This document shows positions 53,068-61,011 of a DNA stretch of 64,000 nucleotides, piece after piece. The notes beneath the pieces were generated by a model. That model did not search any database and was not told where the DNA came from. It worked only from the letters and a program-made list of their open reading frames with translations. Each line of letters begins with the position of its first letter. Positions within the stretch are counted from its first letter, which is position 1. Location of the stretch: the NCBI RefSeq assembly GCF_000717645.1, contig NZ_JNZZ01000028.1, positions 1 to 64,000 of the forward strand, read 5' to 3'. This stretch comes from Streptomyces californicus. GTDB taxonomy: Bacteria > Actinomycetota > Actinomycetes > Streptomycetales > Streptomycetaceae. Made by a program: the position numbers and the translations under genes.

Positions 53068-53400
53068 ATGAGCATGTTCCGGAAGCCCCAGCCCCTCGCC
53101 GTCCTCGTCGTCCGCGACGCCCCCGACGTCGTCGCGGACCTGCGGCGCGCGCTGGAGACGGCCGGGGAGACCGAGCGCCCCGGACTGGAGCGCGCCCTCG
53201 CCCTGGCCGAGCGGTCCGCCGCGCGACCGGAGGCGGAACTGCGCTGCCGGTGGGTGCGCCAACGGCTGGACTCCTCCGGGTACACGGGCCCGGCGGACTC
53301 CGTGGAGGCCATCAAGACCCTCCGCCAGGCCGAGCCCGGCCTGTCGCTGCTCCAGGCGGCGACGTACGCGAAGGAGACCGCGGCGGCGGAAGCCTGCTGA
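53068..53400 (+). CDS. small protein with ribosomal L7/L12 C-terminal-like region
   Basis: 110 residues from ATG 53068. Residues about 78-105 (ADSVEAIKTLRQAEPGLSLL, then QAATYAKE) resemble the helix-loop of the L7/L12 C-terminal domain (IK-x-R-x6-L-x-L-x-A-K). The first half is helical and charged. Streptomycetes have several such small L7/L12-like proteins of unknown role. The longer upstream frame is GC-rich repeat and unlikely to be translated. The Shine-Dalgarno is poor. Confidence 0.65.
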   Translation: MSMFRKPQPLAVLVVRDAPDVVADLRRALETAGETERPGLERALALAERSAARPEAELRCRWVRQRLDSSGYTGPADSVEAIKTLRQAEPGLSLLQAATYAKETAAAEAC

Positions 53401-53480
53401 CCGGGTCCGACCGCCCGGCCCGGCCCTGCCCGGTCCGGCACGGCCGAACGGTCCTGCCCGGCCCCGCCGCATCCGTTCCG

Positions 53481-54299
53481 TCAGACGCCCTCCATCGCCC
53501 CCGACGACGCGATCAGCAGCGCCGTGTCCACGCCCTGCTCCCGGGCCGTACGGAGCAGCGCCGCGTCCCCGGCCTCCGCCACGGCCGCGCTGGTGGGGTC
53601 CTCGGGCGCCGGGCCGCCCGCGTACGCCGCCGTCGACGGGGCCATCGCCGTCAGCCACTCCGCCACCAGGGCGCCGAACGCCTTCTGGTCGATCCCCGCC
53701 TCCGCCACCAGCGCCGCCGCGTGCCGGGCCCCGGCGAACATGGCGGTCATCGCGCTGAGCAGCGCCACGTCCTGGAGCGCGGCGAGTCCCGGGTCGGCGC
53801 CGACGTACCGGGTGGCGGCGGGTACGGCCAGCACCTCGCGGTGGGCGTCGAAGACCTCGCGGGAGCCGCTGTAGAAGACGTAGCCGCCCGCCTCCGGCAC
53901 CCCGACCATCGGCGGCACCGCCATGATCCCGCCGTCCAGGAAGCGGGCGCCGCGCCCGCTCGCCCACGCCGCCCGGGAGCGCGATTCGGCCGGGGTGGAG
54001 GTGGTGAGGTCGACCAGGTCCCTGCCGCCGAGATCGGCGTCGGCCAGCGCCTCGCGGACCGAGGCGTCGTCCAGGAGGCAGGTGACGACGAGCGGGCTCG
54101 CGGCCACCGCCTCCGCCGCCGTGGCGGCCACCCGCGCGCCCGCTGCGGCGAGTTCGGCGGTACGGCCGGGGCTGCGGTTCCAGACGGTCAGCCGGTGGCC
54201 GGCGGCGAGCCAGGTACGGGCGAGAGCGGCGCCCATCGCGCCGAGGCCGAGCAGGGTGAGAGGAGCGGGGGACGTGGAGTCAACGGTGGTGTCAGGCAT
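53481..54299 (-). CDS. NAD(P)-dependent imine reductase-like oxidoreductase (6PGDH superfamily)
   Basis: 272 residues from ATG 54299. The Rossmann fold opens LTLLGLGAMGAALARTWLAA with NRSPGRTAEL after strand 2, favouring NADPH. LVDLTTSTPAESR, GARFLDGGIMAVPPMVG and a helical C-terminal half match imine reductases/reductive aminases and beta-hydroxyacid dehydrogenase relatives. The conserved catalytic Lys of hydroxyacid dehydrogenases is not evident, in line with the imine-reductase group. It is divergent from an HxlR regulator that probably controls it; this pairing is common. Confidence 0.88.
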   Translation of the reverse strand: MPDTTVDSTSPAPLTLLGLGAMGAALARTWLAAGHRLTVWNRSPGRTAELAAAGARVAATAAEAVAASPLVVTCLLDDASVREALADADLGGRDLVDLTTSTPAESRSRAAWASGRGARFLDGGIMAVPPMVGVPEAGGYVFYSGSREVFDAHREVLAVPAATRYVGADPGLAALQDVALLSAMTAMFAGARHAAALVAEAGIDQKAFGALVAEWLTAMAPSTAAYAGGPAPEDPTSAAVAEAGDAALLRTAREQGVDTALLIASSGAMEGV

Positions 54300-54395
54300 G
54301 GCGATTAGGCTGGTCGACGGCGCGAGGGGCGACAAGTACGCACTATGGAGTGGGTGGTTACCTCGTGGTGAGTGACCAGGTGGGAGGGGCGGGCG

Positions 54396-54899
54396 ATGCG
54401 GATCGTACGGCGGCCGGGGGCTTTCGTCTGCGGGATCGACGCGGCGATGGACGTGATCGGCGGCAAGTGGAAGGTGCTCATCCTGTGGGCGTTGAACGAA
54501 CGGACCTGCCGCTTCGGTGAGTTGCGCCGGGCGGTGCCCGGGGTGACGGAGAAGGTGCTCAGCTCGCACCTGCGGGAGCTGGAGGACGACGGCATCGTGC
54601 ACCGCGAGGTGTACGCCGAAGTGCCGCCGCGCGTGGAGTATTCGCTCACGCCGCTGGGCCTCTCGCTGAACGCCGCCCTGGAGCCGCTGGGGCAGTGGGG
54701 GCGCGACCACATCTACCGGGGTACGGGCGAGGCCCCGGGCCAGGGTGAGGCCGCGGATCCGGGTGCGGAAGCCGGTGCGGGCACGGCGGGTTCGGGTTCG
54801 GGCGAGAGCGCGGGCGCGAGAACCGGTGAGGGCGCGGGGGCCCACGCGGACGCGGGCGTGCCCGAGCCCGTGGTGGGTCTCGGGTACGGGCAGCGGTAG
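54396..54899 (+). CDS. HxlR-family transcriptional regulator with long low-complexity tail
   Basis: 167 residues from ATG 54396, with GGGAGG 8 bases upstream. Residues 10-105 form the HxlR winged helix: CGIDAAMDVIGGKWKVLILW, RFGELRRAVPGVTEKVLSSH, LRELEDDGIVHREV and PRVEYSLTPLG. Cys 10 and possibly Cys 33 could sense redox or electrophiles, as in HypR/YodB. Residues about 112-167 are a Gly/Ala/Glu/Ser tail unusual for the family, which normally ends near residue 115. Divergent from the imine reductase gene, with a 96-base shared promoter region. Confidence 0.92.
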   Translation: MRIVRRPGAFVCGIDAAMDVIGGKWKVLILWALNERTCRFGELRRAVPGVTEKVLSSHLRELEDDGIVHREVYAEVPPRVEYSLTPLGLSLNAALEPLGQWGRDHIYRGTGEAPGQGEAADPGAEAGAGTAGSGSGESAGARTGEGAGAHADAGVPEPVVGLGYGQR

Positions 54900-55021
54900 G
54901 GCCGGCCGCGCCCCGCGCGGCCGGAATCAGCCCCTTGTGATGGCCGGACATCTGCGCCAACATGCGCATGTCAAAAGCCGGAAGATCTCCGGCCCATGGC
55001 ATCACCGGAGGTACCCCCCAC

Positions 55022-55933
55022 ATGAACAAGCCTCTCGCCGGTGCGTTTCTTGCCGCCCTGCTCCTCGGAGCCGGCGCCGCGCCCGTCACCGCAGCCGAAT
55101 CCGCCGGGAACGCGAGCGCGGTTCCGGCCGCAGCCGCAGCACCCGCCGTCGACTCTCCGACCGCCGTGCCGGGCGCGGCCGCAGCCGCCCCCAAGGCGAA
55201 GGCCGTGACCTTCGCCGGGACCGTGGCCCTCAGCAACTGCTCGGGCTCCGTGGTCCGTTCGCCCGACGCCGCCCCCACCGACCCCGCCCTCGTACTCTCC
55301 AACGGGCACTGCCTGGAGTCCGGCTTCCCCGGCCCCGGCGAGGTCGTCGTCGACCAGCCGTCGTCCCGGACCTTCACCCTGCTCAACGCCTCGGGCAGCG
55401 GCATCGGCACGGTGAAGGCGAGCAAGGTCGCGTACGGCACGATGACCGACACCGACCTCTCGCTCTACGAACTCACCTCCACCTACCAGCAGATCGAGGA
55501 CGGCTACGGCATCCGCGCACTGGAGCTGGAGACCGCCCACCCGACGGCGGGTACCGCCATCACGGTCGCCTCCGGCTACTGGAAGCGCACCTATAGCTGC
55601 GACATCGACGGCTTCGTTCACCAGCTCAAGGAAGGCCGGTGGACCTGGAAGGACTCGGTCCGCTACACCCCGGAGTGCCAGACCATCGGCGGCACGTCCG
55701 GCTCGCCGGTGATCGACGACGCCACCGGCAAGGTGGTCGCCGTCAACAACACCGGCAACGAGAGCGGCCAGGAGTGCACGGACAACAACCCGTGCGAGGT
55801 GGACGAGAACGGCGAGGTCACCGTCCGCGAGGGCATCAACTACGCCCAGCAGACGTACACCATGGTCCCGTGCATCGGGGCCGCCAGCAAGATCGACCTC
55901 GACCGTGAGGGCTGCGCGCTCCCCAAGCCGTAG
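55022..55933 (+). CDS. secreted trypsin-like serine protease (chymotrypsin fold)
   Basis: 303 residues from ATG 55022 (GGAGG upstream). Signal peptide: MNKPLAGAFLAALLLGAGAA, likely cut near APVTAAES, followed by an Ala/Pro-rich linker to about residue 60. The catalytic triad is visible: His in LSNGHCLES, Asp in DTDLSLYEL, Ser in GGTSGSPVID. Six cysteines suggest disulphides. The C-terminal extension has an acidic, calcium-like segment (ECTDNNPCEVDENGE). Resembles actinomycete serine proteases secreted without a large pro-domain. Single gene. Confidence 0.92.
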   Translation: MNKPLAGAFLAALLLGAGAAPVTAAESAGNASAVPAAAAAPAVDSPTAVPGAAAAAPKAKAVTFAGTVALSNCSGSVVRSPDAAPTDPALVLSNGHCLESGFPGPGEVVVDQPSSRTFTLLNASGSGIGTVKASKVAYGTMTDTDLSLYELTSTYQQIEDGYGIRALELETAHPTAGTAITVASGYWKRTYSCDIDGFVHQLKEGRWTWKDSVRYTPECQTIGGTSGSPVIDDATGKVVAVNNTGNESGQECTDNNPCEVDENGEVTVREGINYAQQTYTMVPCIGAASKIDLDREGCALPKP

Positions 55934-55974
55934 CCGTCCCGCCGCATCAGCGCGTCGGCCGGACCCGGCCCCGG

Positions 55975-56796
55975 TCAGGTCCGGCCGACGCGCGCCGCCT
56001 CGATCCCGTCCAGCAGCACCCCGAGCCCCGCCCGGAACGTCTCGCGGGCCTCCCGCTCCAGGTACGGCACGGCTTCGGCGCCCCCGGGGTCCTCGTCCGG
56101 ATACGGCTCCACCGCCCCCTCCGCCTCCGCCTCCAGGCCGCTCACGGCCGGGAAGCGCTCCGCGAAATCCGGGACCAGCTCCAGCAGGGCCGCCGAGCGC
56201 GCCGCCCACCACTCCTCGTCGCTGCTCCCCGTCGCCGCCGCTGCCCGCCGGGCGTCCGCCACCGCCTGCGCCGAGCCCCGGACGAACGGGAACAGGGTCC
56301 CCACCAGTCGCCGCAGAGTCCCCGCCGGCAGTCCGGTCGCCCGCAGCAGAGCCAGCAGCGTGTCCAGCCCCGCGTACTCGTGCGGACCCAGCACCGGTCG
56401 CGCCTGCGAGACCTGGAGCACCCAGGGGTGGCGGACGTAGAACTCCAGGACCTCTCCGGCCCAGGCGGTCAGCGCCGCCCGCCAGCCGGCCGACTCCTGG
56501 TATGAGCGCGGCAGTTCGGCGTGGACGGCGTCGTACATCAGGTCCAGCAGCTCGCTCTTGCCGGGGACGTGGGTGTAGAGCGCCATCGCCGTGCGCCCGA
56601 GCCGGTCACCCACCGCGCGCATCGACAGCGCGTCCATGCCCTCCTCGTCCGCGATCGCCACGGCGGCGGCCACGATCGCGTCCACGCTCAGCCGGGGCTT
56701 GGGTCCCGGGCCGGTGCGGGCGGGCGGCGGTGCCTCGGCGCGCCAGAGGAGGGAGAGGGTGCGGCGCGGATCGCCCTGCCCGGCGAAGACCACCAC
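55975..56796 (-). CDS. TetR-family transcriptional regulator
   Basis: 273 residues from GTG 56796, which has AAGGAG 6 bases upstream. HTH in residues about 36-85: VDAIVAAAVAIADEEGMDAL, SMRAVGDRLGRTAMALYTHV. The C-terminal ligand domain is of the TetR_C tetracycline-like group, with an acidic low-complexity stretch near 235. It is divergent from the siderophore-interacting protein, and the shared 91-base gap holds twin TTACGSCGTAA sites, so it almost certainly represses both genes. Confidence 0.92.
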   Translation of the reverse strand: MVVFAGQGDPRRTLSLLWRAEAPPPARTGPGPKPRLSVDAIVAAAVAIADEEGMDALSMRAVGDRLGRTAMALYTHVPGKSELLDLMYDAVHAELPRSYQESAGWRAALTAWAGEVLEFYVRHPWVLQVSQARPVLGPHEYAGLDTLLALLRATGLPAGTLRRLVGTLFPFVRGSAQAVADARRAAAATGSSDEEWWAARSAALLELVPDFAERFPAVSGLEAEAEGAVEPYPDEDPGGAEAVPYLEREARETFRAGLGVLLDGIEAARVGRT

Positions 56797-56804
56797 TTGC
56801 GACT

Positions 56805-56853
56805 CCTTACGGCGTAAAGTAACGTCCGGCGGGTAATTCATTACGCCGTAAGG
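56805..56853. promoter_or_regulatory. twin TetR operators between tetR and the SIP gene
   Basis: TTACGGCGTAA (56807-56817) and TTACGCCGTAA (56841-56851): each an 11-base palindrome, together 13-base inverted copies (CCTTACGGCGTAA and its complement). Centres are 34 bases apart. One copy sits over the tetR ribosome site, the other on the SIP side, so a single repressor can switch off both. Confidence 0.85.
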
Positions 56854-56887
56854 TATCAAGTCGCACCGGGAGAGGGGTCGGGTCGCC

Positions 56888-57736
56888 ATGGGGCAGGGGC
56901 TGCCGGTCACGTACGTACGGGTCGTGGGCGTCGAGCGGGTCACCCCCGGGACGGCCAGGGTTTCCTTCACCGCCGACGAGCTGCCCGGGCTCCTGGAGGA
57001 CCGCCCGGACCAGCAGATGAAGCTCTGCCTGCCCCGCGCCGGACAGGCCGCGCCCCGGCTGCCGGAGCGGAGCGCCGACGATCCGTACGGCATGCGCTGG
57101 TACGAGGCGTACCTCGCGGTCCCGGAGGCGGAGCGACCCTGGATGCGCGGCTTCACCGTCCGCTCGTACGACCGTGAACGCAACGTGATGGCCGTGGACT
57201 TCGTGCTGCACGGCGCGGACGGGCCCGCCTCCCGCTGGGGTGCGGCGGCCCGGGCCGGCGACGTCCTCGGCATGGTCGGCCCGTCTTCCCTCTATGCCCG
57301 GCCGCTGCCCGCCGCCCGGCGGATGCTCCTCGCCGGGGACGAGACCGCGCTCCCGGCCATCGCCACGGTGCTGGAGGCGCTGCCGGCCGGGACCGGGGCC
57401 GTCGTGTACGCCGAGGTCGCGGACGCGGCGGAGGAGCGGGAGTTGCCCGCCCCGCCGGGCGGCGCCGAGGTCCGCTGGGTGCACCGCGACCGGGGCGGCT
57501 CGCTGGTGGCGGCCGTACGGGGGGCCGGGGCGGACCTCGACGGGGTGGACGCCGCGTGGGTGGCGGGCGAGGCGTCCGCCGTGCGGGCGCTCCGCCGCCA
57601 CCTGGTCGAGGACCGTGAACTGCCCAAGTCGGCCGTCGAGTTCAGCGGCTACTGGCGGCGCGCCCTCACCCAGGACGACGCGCCGACCGAGGAAGACCTC
57701 GCCGAGGCCGCCGAACGCGCCGCCGACGCCTCGTGA
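56888..57736 (+). CDS. siderophore-interacting protein (FAD-dependent ferric reductase)
   Basis: 282 residues. FAD-binding and NAD(P)-binding domains of the SIP/ViuB group: the FAD motif is in FTVRSYDRERNVMAVDFVLH, followed by GDVLGMVGPSS, and the nucleotide-binding half has LLAGDETALPAI and a C-terminal SGYWRRALTQD. These enzymes reduce ferric siderophores in the cytosol to free iron. Controlled by the divergent TetR gene (twin operators) rather than an iron box I could see. The last 12 codons are repeated, in decayed form, downstream. Confidence 0.94.
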   Translation: MGQGLPVTYVRVVGVERVTPGTARVSFTADELPGLLEDRPDQQMKLCLPRAGQAAPRLPERSADDPYGMRWYEAYLAVPEAERPWMRGFTVRSYDRERNVMAVDFVLHGADGPASRWGAAARAGDVLGMVGPSSLYARPLPAARRMLLAGDETALPAIATVLEALPAGTGAVVYAEVADAAEERELPAPPGGAEVRWVHRDRGGSLVAAVRGAGADLDGVDAAWVAGEASAVRALRRHLVEDRELPKSAVEFSGYWRRALTQDDAPTEEDLAEAAERAADAS

Positions 57737-57896
57737 TCGTCAGGCGCCGAACGCGCGGCCGATGCCTCGTGACGTCAGCCGCCGACGCCTCGTAGCGTCA
57801 GGCCGCGCGCCGCCGCCTCGTCGTGACGAACGCGCGCGCCCGCGCTTCGTGGCGTCGGCCGCCGAACGCGCCGCCGACGCCACGTGATCGTCAGGC
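57706..57896 (+). repeat. duplicated and decayed copies of the 3' end of the SIP gene
   Basis: The 40 bases 57706-57745 (end of the SIP gene, stop and 9 bases beyond) recur at 57857-57896 with one mismatch. Between them are shorter variants of the same unit (GCCGACGCCTCGTAGCGTCAGG and similar, near 57747-57800). The far copy overlaps the stop codon of the converging D-aminoacylase gene. Confidence 0.8.
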
Positions 57897-59522
57897 CGCG
57901 CCGGCCCCTGCCCCCGCCCCCCGGACCGCCCGGCCCGCCAGGACCAACGTCCGCTTGCCGTCCTCGATGACGAACCGGCCGTCGATCAGGACGTGCGGGA
58001 TGCCCACCGGCAGCGTGCGCGGCCGCTCGAACGTGGAGCCCGCCGCCACCGTCTCCGGGTCGAACAGCACCAGGTCCGCGCGGTACCCCTCGCGCACCAG
58101 GCCCCGGTCCGCCAGCCGCAGCCGGGCCGCCGGGCGCGAGGTCAGGTGGGCCACGCACTCCTCCAGCGAGAGGACCCCCAACTCCCGGGCGTAGTGGCCG
58201 AGATACTGCGGGAACGTGCCGTACGCCCGAGGGTGCGGCTTGTCGCCCTGGAGGATGCCGTCGCTGCCGCCGGTGTGCACCGGGTGGCGCATGATCTCCC
58301 GGACGTTCTCCTCGTGGCCCACGTGCTGGAGGATCGTCGTGCCGAGCCGGTCCTCGCTGAGCAGCCGCCGCGCGGTCACCCAGGGCTCCTCGCCCCGCAG
58401 CCGCGCCGACTCCTCGACCGTGCGGCCCACGTACTCGGCCAGGTGCGGTGCGCTCACCCCGGAGATCTCGATGGTGTCCCACTCGATCGGCACCCCGTGG
58501 CAGCCGTCCGAGCCCAGCACCTCCAGATGGTGCCGGATCCTCTCGGCGCTCGACGGCTCACCGAGCCGGGCCAGCACCGACTCCGGTCCGCCCTCGCTCG
58601 CCCAACTCGGCAGCATGGCCACCAGCGTGGTGCAGCCCGGGGTGTACGGGTAGGTGTCGAGCGAGATGTCGGCCCCGGCGGCCAGCGCCCCGTCGAGCAG
58701 GGCGAGCAGGTCCGGGGCCCGGCCCTTGTTCACGCCGAAGTTCATGGTGGCGTGGGCGAGATGGAGCGCGCAGCCGGCGTGCCGGGTCAGCCGCACCATC
58801 TCCTCGTACGCCTCCAGCGCCCCGGCCCCGTAACTGCGGTGGTGCGGGCAGTAGTAGCCACCGTGGCGGGCCACCACCCGGCACAGCTCGGTGAGTTCGG
58901 CGTCGTCCGCGTACATCCCCGGTGTGTAGGTCAGCCCCGAGGACATGCCGACCGCGCCCTCCCGCATGCCCTGGTCCACCAGCTCCTTCATCCGGGCCAG
59001 TTCGGCGTCGGTGGCGGGCCGGTCGTCCCAGCCGACCGCGTACATGCGGACCGTGCCCTGCGGGATCAGATAGGCGGCGTTGACCGCGACGCCCTGGCCG
59101 CCGAAGTTCCGGTCGAGCCGGTCCAGATAACCGCCGACCGTGCGCCAGTCGAAGTCGATGTCGCTCCCGTCGCCGTTCCACCCGGTGATGGAGCGGCGGA
59201 CCTCGGCGAGCGTGCGGTCGTCCGCCGGGGCGTACGACAGCCCGTCCTGGCCCAGCACTTCGAGCGTGACGCCCTGCGCCGCCTTCGCGCTGTGGTCCGG
59301 GTCGCGCAGCAGCGCCAGATCGCTGTGGGCGTGCATGTCGATGAAGCCGGGGGAGAGCGCGAGGCCGTCCGCGTCCACGGTGCGGGCGGCGGTGGGACGC
59401 GGGCCGGGGGAGCCCTCGGGGTGGATCTCGGCTATGCGGCCGCCGTCGACGGCAACATCGGCGCGGTAGGAGGGCTCGCCGGTGCCGTCGACGACGAGCG
59501 CGTCACGCAGGACCAGGTCCAT
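57891..59522 (-). CDS. N-acyl-D-amino-acid deacylase (D-aminoacylase)
   Basis: 543 residues from ATG 59522. Amidohydrolase superfamily, D-aminoacylase group: metal motif DMHAHSD near 62-68, EVLGQDGLSYAP, SSGLTYTPGMYAD, HHRSYG, HLAHATMN, and GGSDGILQGDKPHPR with the catalytic Asp. It hydrolyses N-acyl-D-amino acids to free D-amino acids. It lies 42 bases downstream of the deaminase gene on the same strand, so the pair probably converts N-acyl-D-amino acids to keto acids. Composition of the last residues (GAGAGAGAA) is low-complexity. Confidence 0.94.
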   Translation of the reverse strand: MDLVLRDALVVDGTGEPSYRADVAVDGGRIAEIHPEGSPGPRPTAARTVDADGLALSPGFIDMHAHSDLALLRDPDHSAKAAQGVTLEVLGQDGLSYAPADDRTLAEVRRSITGWNGDGSDIDFDWRTVGGYLDRLDRNFGGQGVAVNAAYLIPQGTVRMYAVGWDDRPATDAELARMKELVDQGMREGAVGMSSGLTYTPGMYADDAELTELCRVVARHGGYYCPHHRSYGAGALEAYEEMVRLTRHAGCALHLAHATMNFGVNKGRAPDLLALLDGALAAGADISLDTYPYTPGCTTLVAMLPSWASEGGPESVLARLGEPSSAERIRHHLEVLGSDGCHGVPIEWDTIEISGVSAPHLAEYVGRTVEESARLRGEEPWVTARRLLSEDRLGTTILQHVGHEENVREIMRHPVHTGGSDGILQGDKPHPRAYGTFPQYLGHYARELGVLSLEECVAHLTSRPAARLRLADRGLVREGYRADLVLFDPETVAAGSTFERPRTLPVGIPHVLIDGRFVIEDGKRTLVLAGRAVRGAGAGAGAA

Positions 59523-59564
59523 GGGTGGCCTTTCGGGGCGGAAGGGCGGGGGAGGGGCGGCTGC

Positions 59565-60878
59565 TCAGAAGAACGTGCGGATGTAGTCGGTGACCGTGCC
59601 GTCCGCCTCGACCAGCGGGATGAGCTGCCACTTGTCGAAGCTGGTGCAGGGGTGCGAGAGGCCCATGCCGACCCAGTCGCCCACCTCCAGCCCGGTGCCC
59701 TCGTCCGTACGCACCCAGGTGTGCTGGTCGGAGAGGCCGGTGACCGTGACCCCGGCGGCGGGCCGCACCGAGCCGTCCCGGCCGGAGCGGATCACCTGCG
59801 CCTCGGGCAGGTCCAGGTCGTACGCCGCGTCGCGCTTGCCCGCGTTCAGGAACGCCTGCGCCTCGGTGGGGCGCGAGACGACCTGCGCCCAGAGCCGGAA
59901 GGCGGGCTCCAACGTGCCTTCCTCCGGCACCCGGTTGAACGGGGTGAGGTGCTTGTAGTGGCCGTCGTCGTGCGAGACGTACGCACCGGAGCGCAGCAAC
60001 TTGATTGCGGGGAGGCTCAGTTCGGGGATCTCGGCGAAGACGTCCGCGACCGCGTCGAACCAGGCGCTGCCGCCCGCGCTGATCACGATCTCCTCGGCCC
60101 CGGCGAACCGGCCCGCCGCGTCGAACGCCGCCGCCAGCGCGACCAGCCGCCGCAGCCACGCCCGTACCCGCTCGGGATCGGCGTCCGGCACCTCGCCCTC
60201 GTACCCGGCGACGCCCACCAGCCGCAGCGAGCCGGCCGCCGCCACCGCGTCGGCCACCGCCGCGCAGTCGGCCTCCGTCCGCGCCCCGGTGCGCGCGCCC
60301 TCGCCCGCGCCCAGCTCCACGACCACGTCGACCGGGCGGGTGGCTCCCGCCGCGCCCAGGGCCTCGTCCATCAGCTCGACGCCGCGCACCGAGTCGACGT
60401 AGCAGACGAAGCGGAACGACGGGTCGGCCGCCATCTCGCCGGCCAGCCAGCGCAGGGCGACCGCGTCGACCAGCTCGTTGGCGAGGAAGATCCGGCCGAT
60501 CCCGTACGCCCGGTAGACCCGGGCCTGGTGCGGCACGGCGGCCGTGATGCCCCACGCGCCGCGCTCCAGTTGGCCGGCGAAGAGCTGCGGGGACATGGAC
60601 GTCTTGCCGTGCGGGGCGAACGCGAGGCCGTGGCGCTCGGCGTACGTCTCCAGCAGGTCCAGGTTGTGCGCGACCGACTCGGCGGAGAGCGCGAGCACGG
60701 GGGTGGTGAACCCGCCGGTGAACAGGTTGCGCCGCTCGGCCGCCAGCGCGCCGACGGTCAGGCCCTGGGCGTCCGGGGGCAGCGCCTTGAAACGGTGGTC
60801 GACGCGCTCGTCGGCGAGGGACGCGGTGAGGGATGCCGCGGGAGACGCGTCGCGGTCGGTGGGGCGTTCGGCTGCCAA
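59565..60878 (-). CDS. PLP-dependent amino acid deaminase (D-serine dehydratase / D-threonine aldolase-like)
   Basis: 437 residues from TTG 60878, which has a perfect GAGGAG 6 bases upstream; ATG 60920 is the other option but lies next to the operator. Fold III alanine-racemase-type barrel: PLP Lys in FAPHGKTSMSPQ, YVDSVRG, VVVELGAGEG, VVISAGGSAWF-like sequence. The C-terminal D-serine-dehydratase-like domain has the metal ligands in SDQHTWV and GLSHPCTSFDKW. Deaminates or splits D-amino acids such as D-Ser or D-Thr. It is divergent from the kinase-IclR-RidA operon. RidA there would hydrolyse the enamine product. Confidence 0.9.
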   Translation of the reverse strand: MAAERPTDRDASPAASLTASLADERVDHRFKALPPDAQGLTVGALAAERRNLFTGGFTTPVLALSAESVAHNLDLLETYAERHGLAFAPHGKTSMSPQLFAGQLERGAWGITAAVPHQARVYRAYGIGRIFLANELVDAVALRWLAGEMAADPSFRFVCYVDSVRGVELMDEALGAAGATRPVDVVVELGAGEGARTGARTEADCAAVADAVAAAGSLRLVGVAGYEGEVPDADPERVRAWLRRLVALAAAFDAAGRFAGAEEIVISAGGSAWFDAVADVFAEIPELSLPAIKLLRSGAYVSHDDGHYKHLTPFNRVPEEGTLEPAFRLWAQVVSRPTEAQAFLNAGKRDAAYDLDLPEAQVIRSGRDGSVRPAAGVTVTGLSDQHTWVRTDEGTGLEVGDWVGMGLSHPCTSFDKWQLIPLVEADGTVTDYIRTFF

Positions 60879-60897
60879 GGGGAGCTCCTCGAAGTTC

Positions 60898-60914
60898 GTT
60901 GCAACATATGCAAC
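60898..60914. promoter_or_regulatory. likely IclR operator in the divergent promoter
   Basis: GTTGCA-ACATA-TGCAAC, a perfect 6-base-arm palindrome. IclR-type proteins often bind such TTGCAA-like dyads. It lies between the deaminase start and the kinase operon, and the IclR gene (62178) is in that operon. In this AT-richer gap TTGCGTATATCG also looks promoter-like. Confidence 0.65.
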
Positions 60915-61011
60915 ACCCATTGCGTATATCGCTCAAGGCTGTCTAACATCCGAGCCGACGCCCGGTCAATGGTGACCACCGGCCCGCACCCCGATCAGCG
61001 AGGAGCCCTCC

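Noticed and set aside
52702..53967. Minus-strand 421-residue frame across the N-acetyltransferase upstream region
   Set aside because: Gly/Arg-rich, crosses tandem repeats, and overlaps the plus-strand small gene with better coding character.
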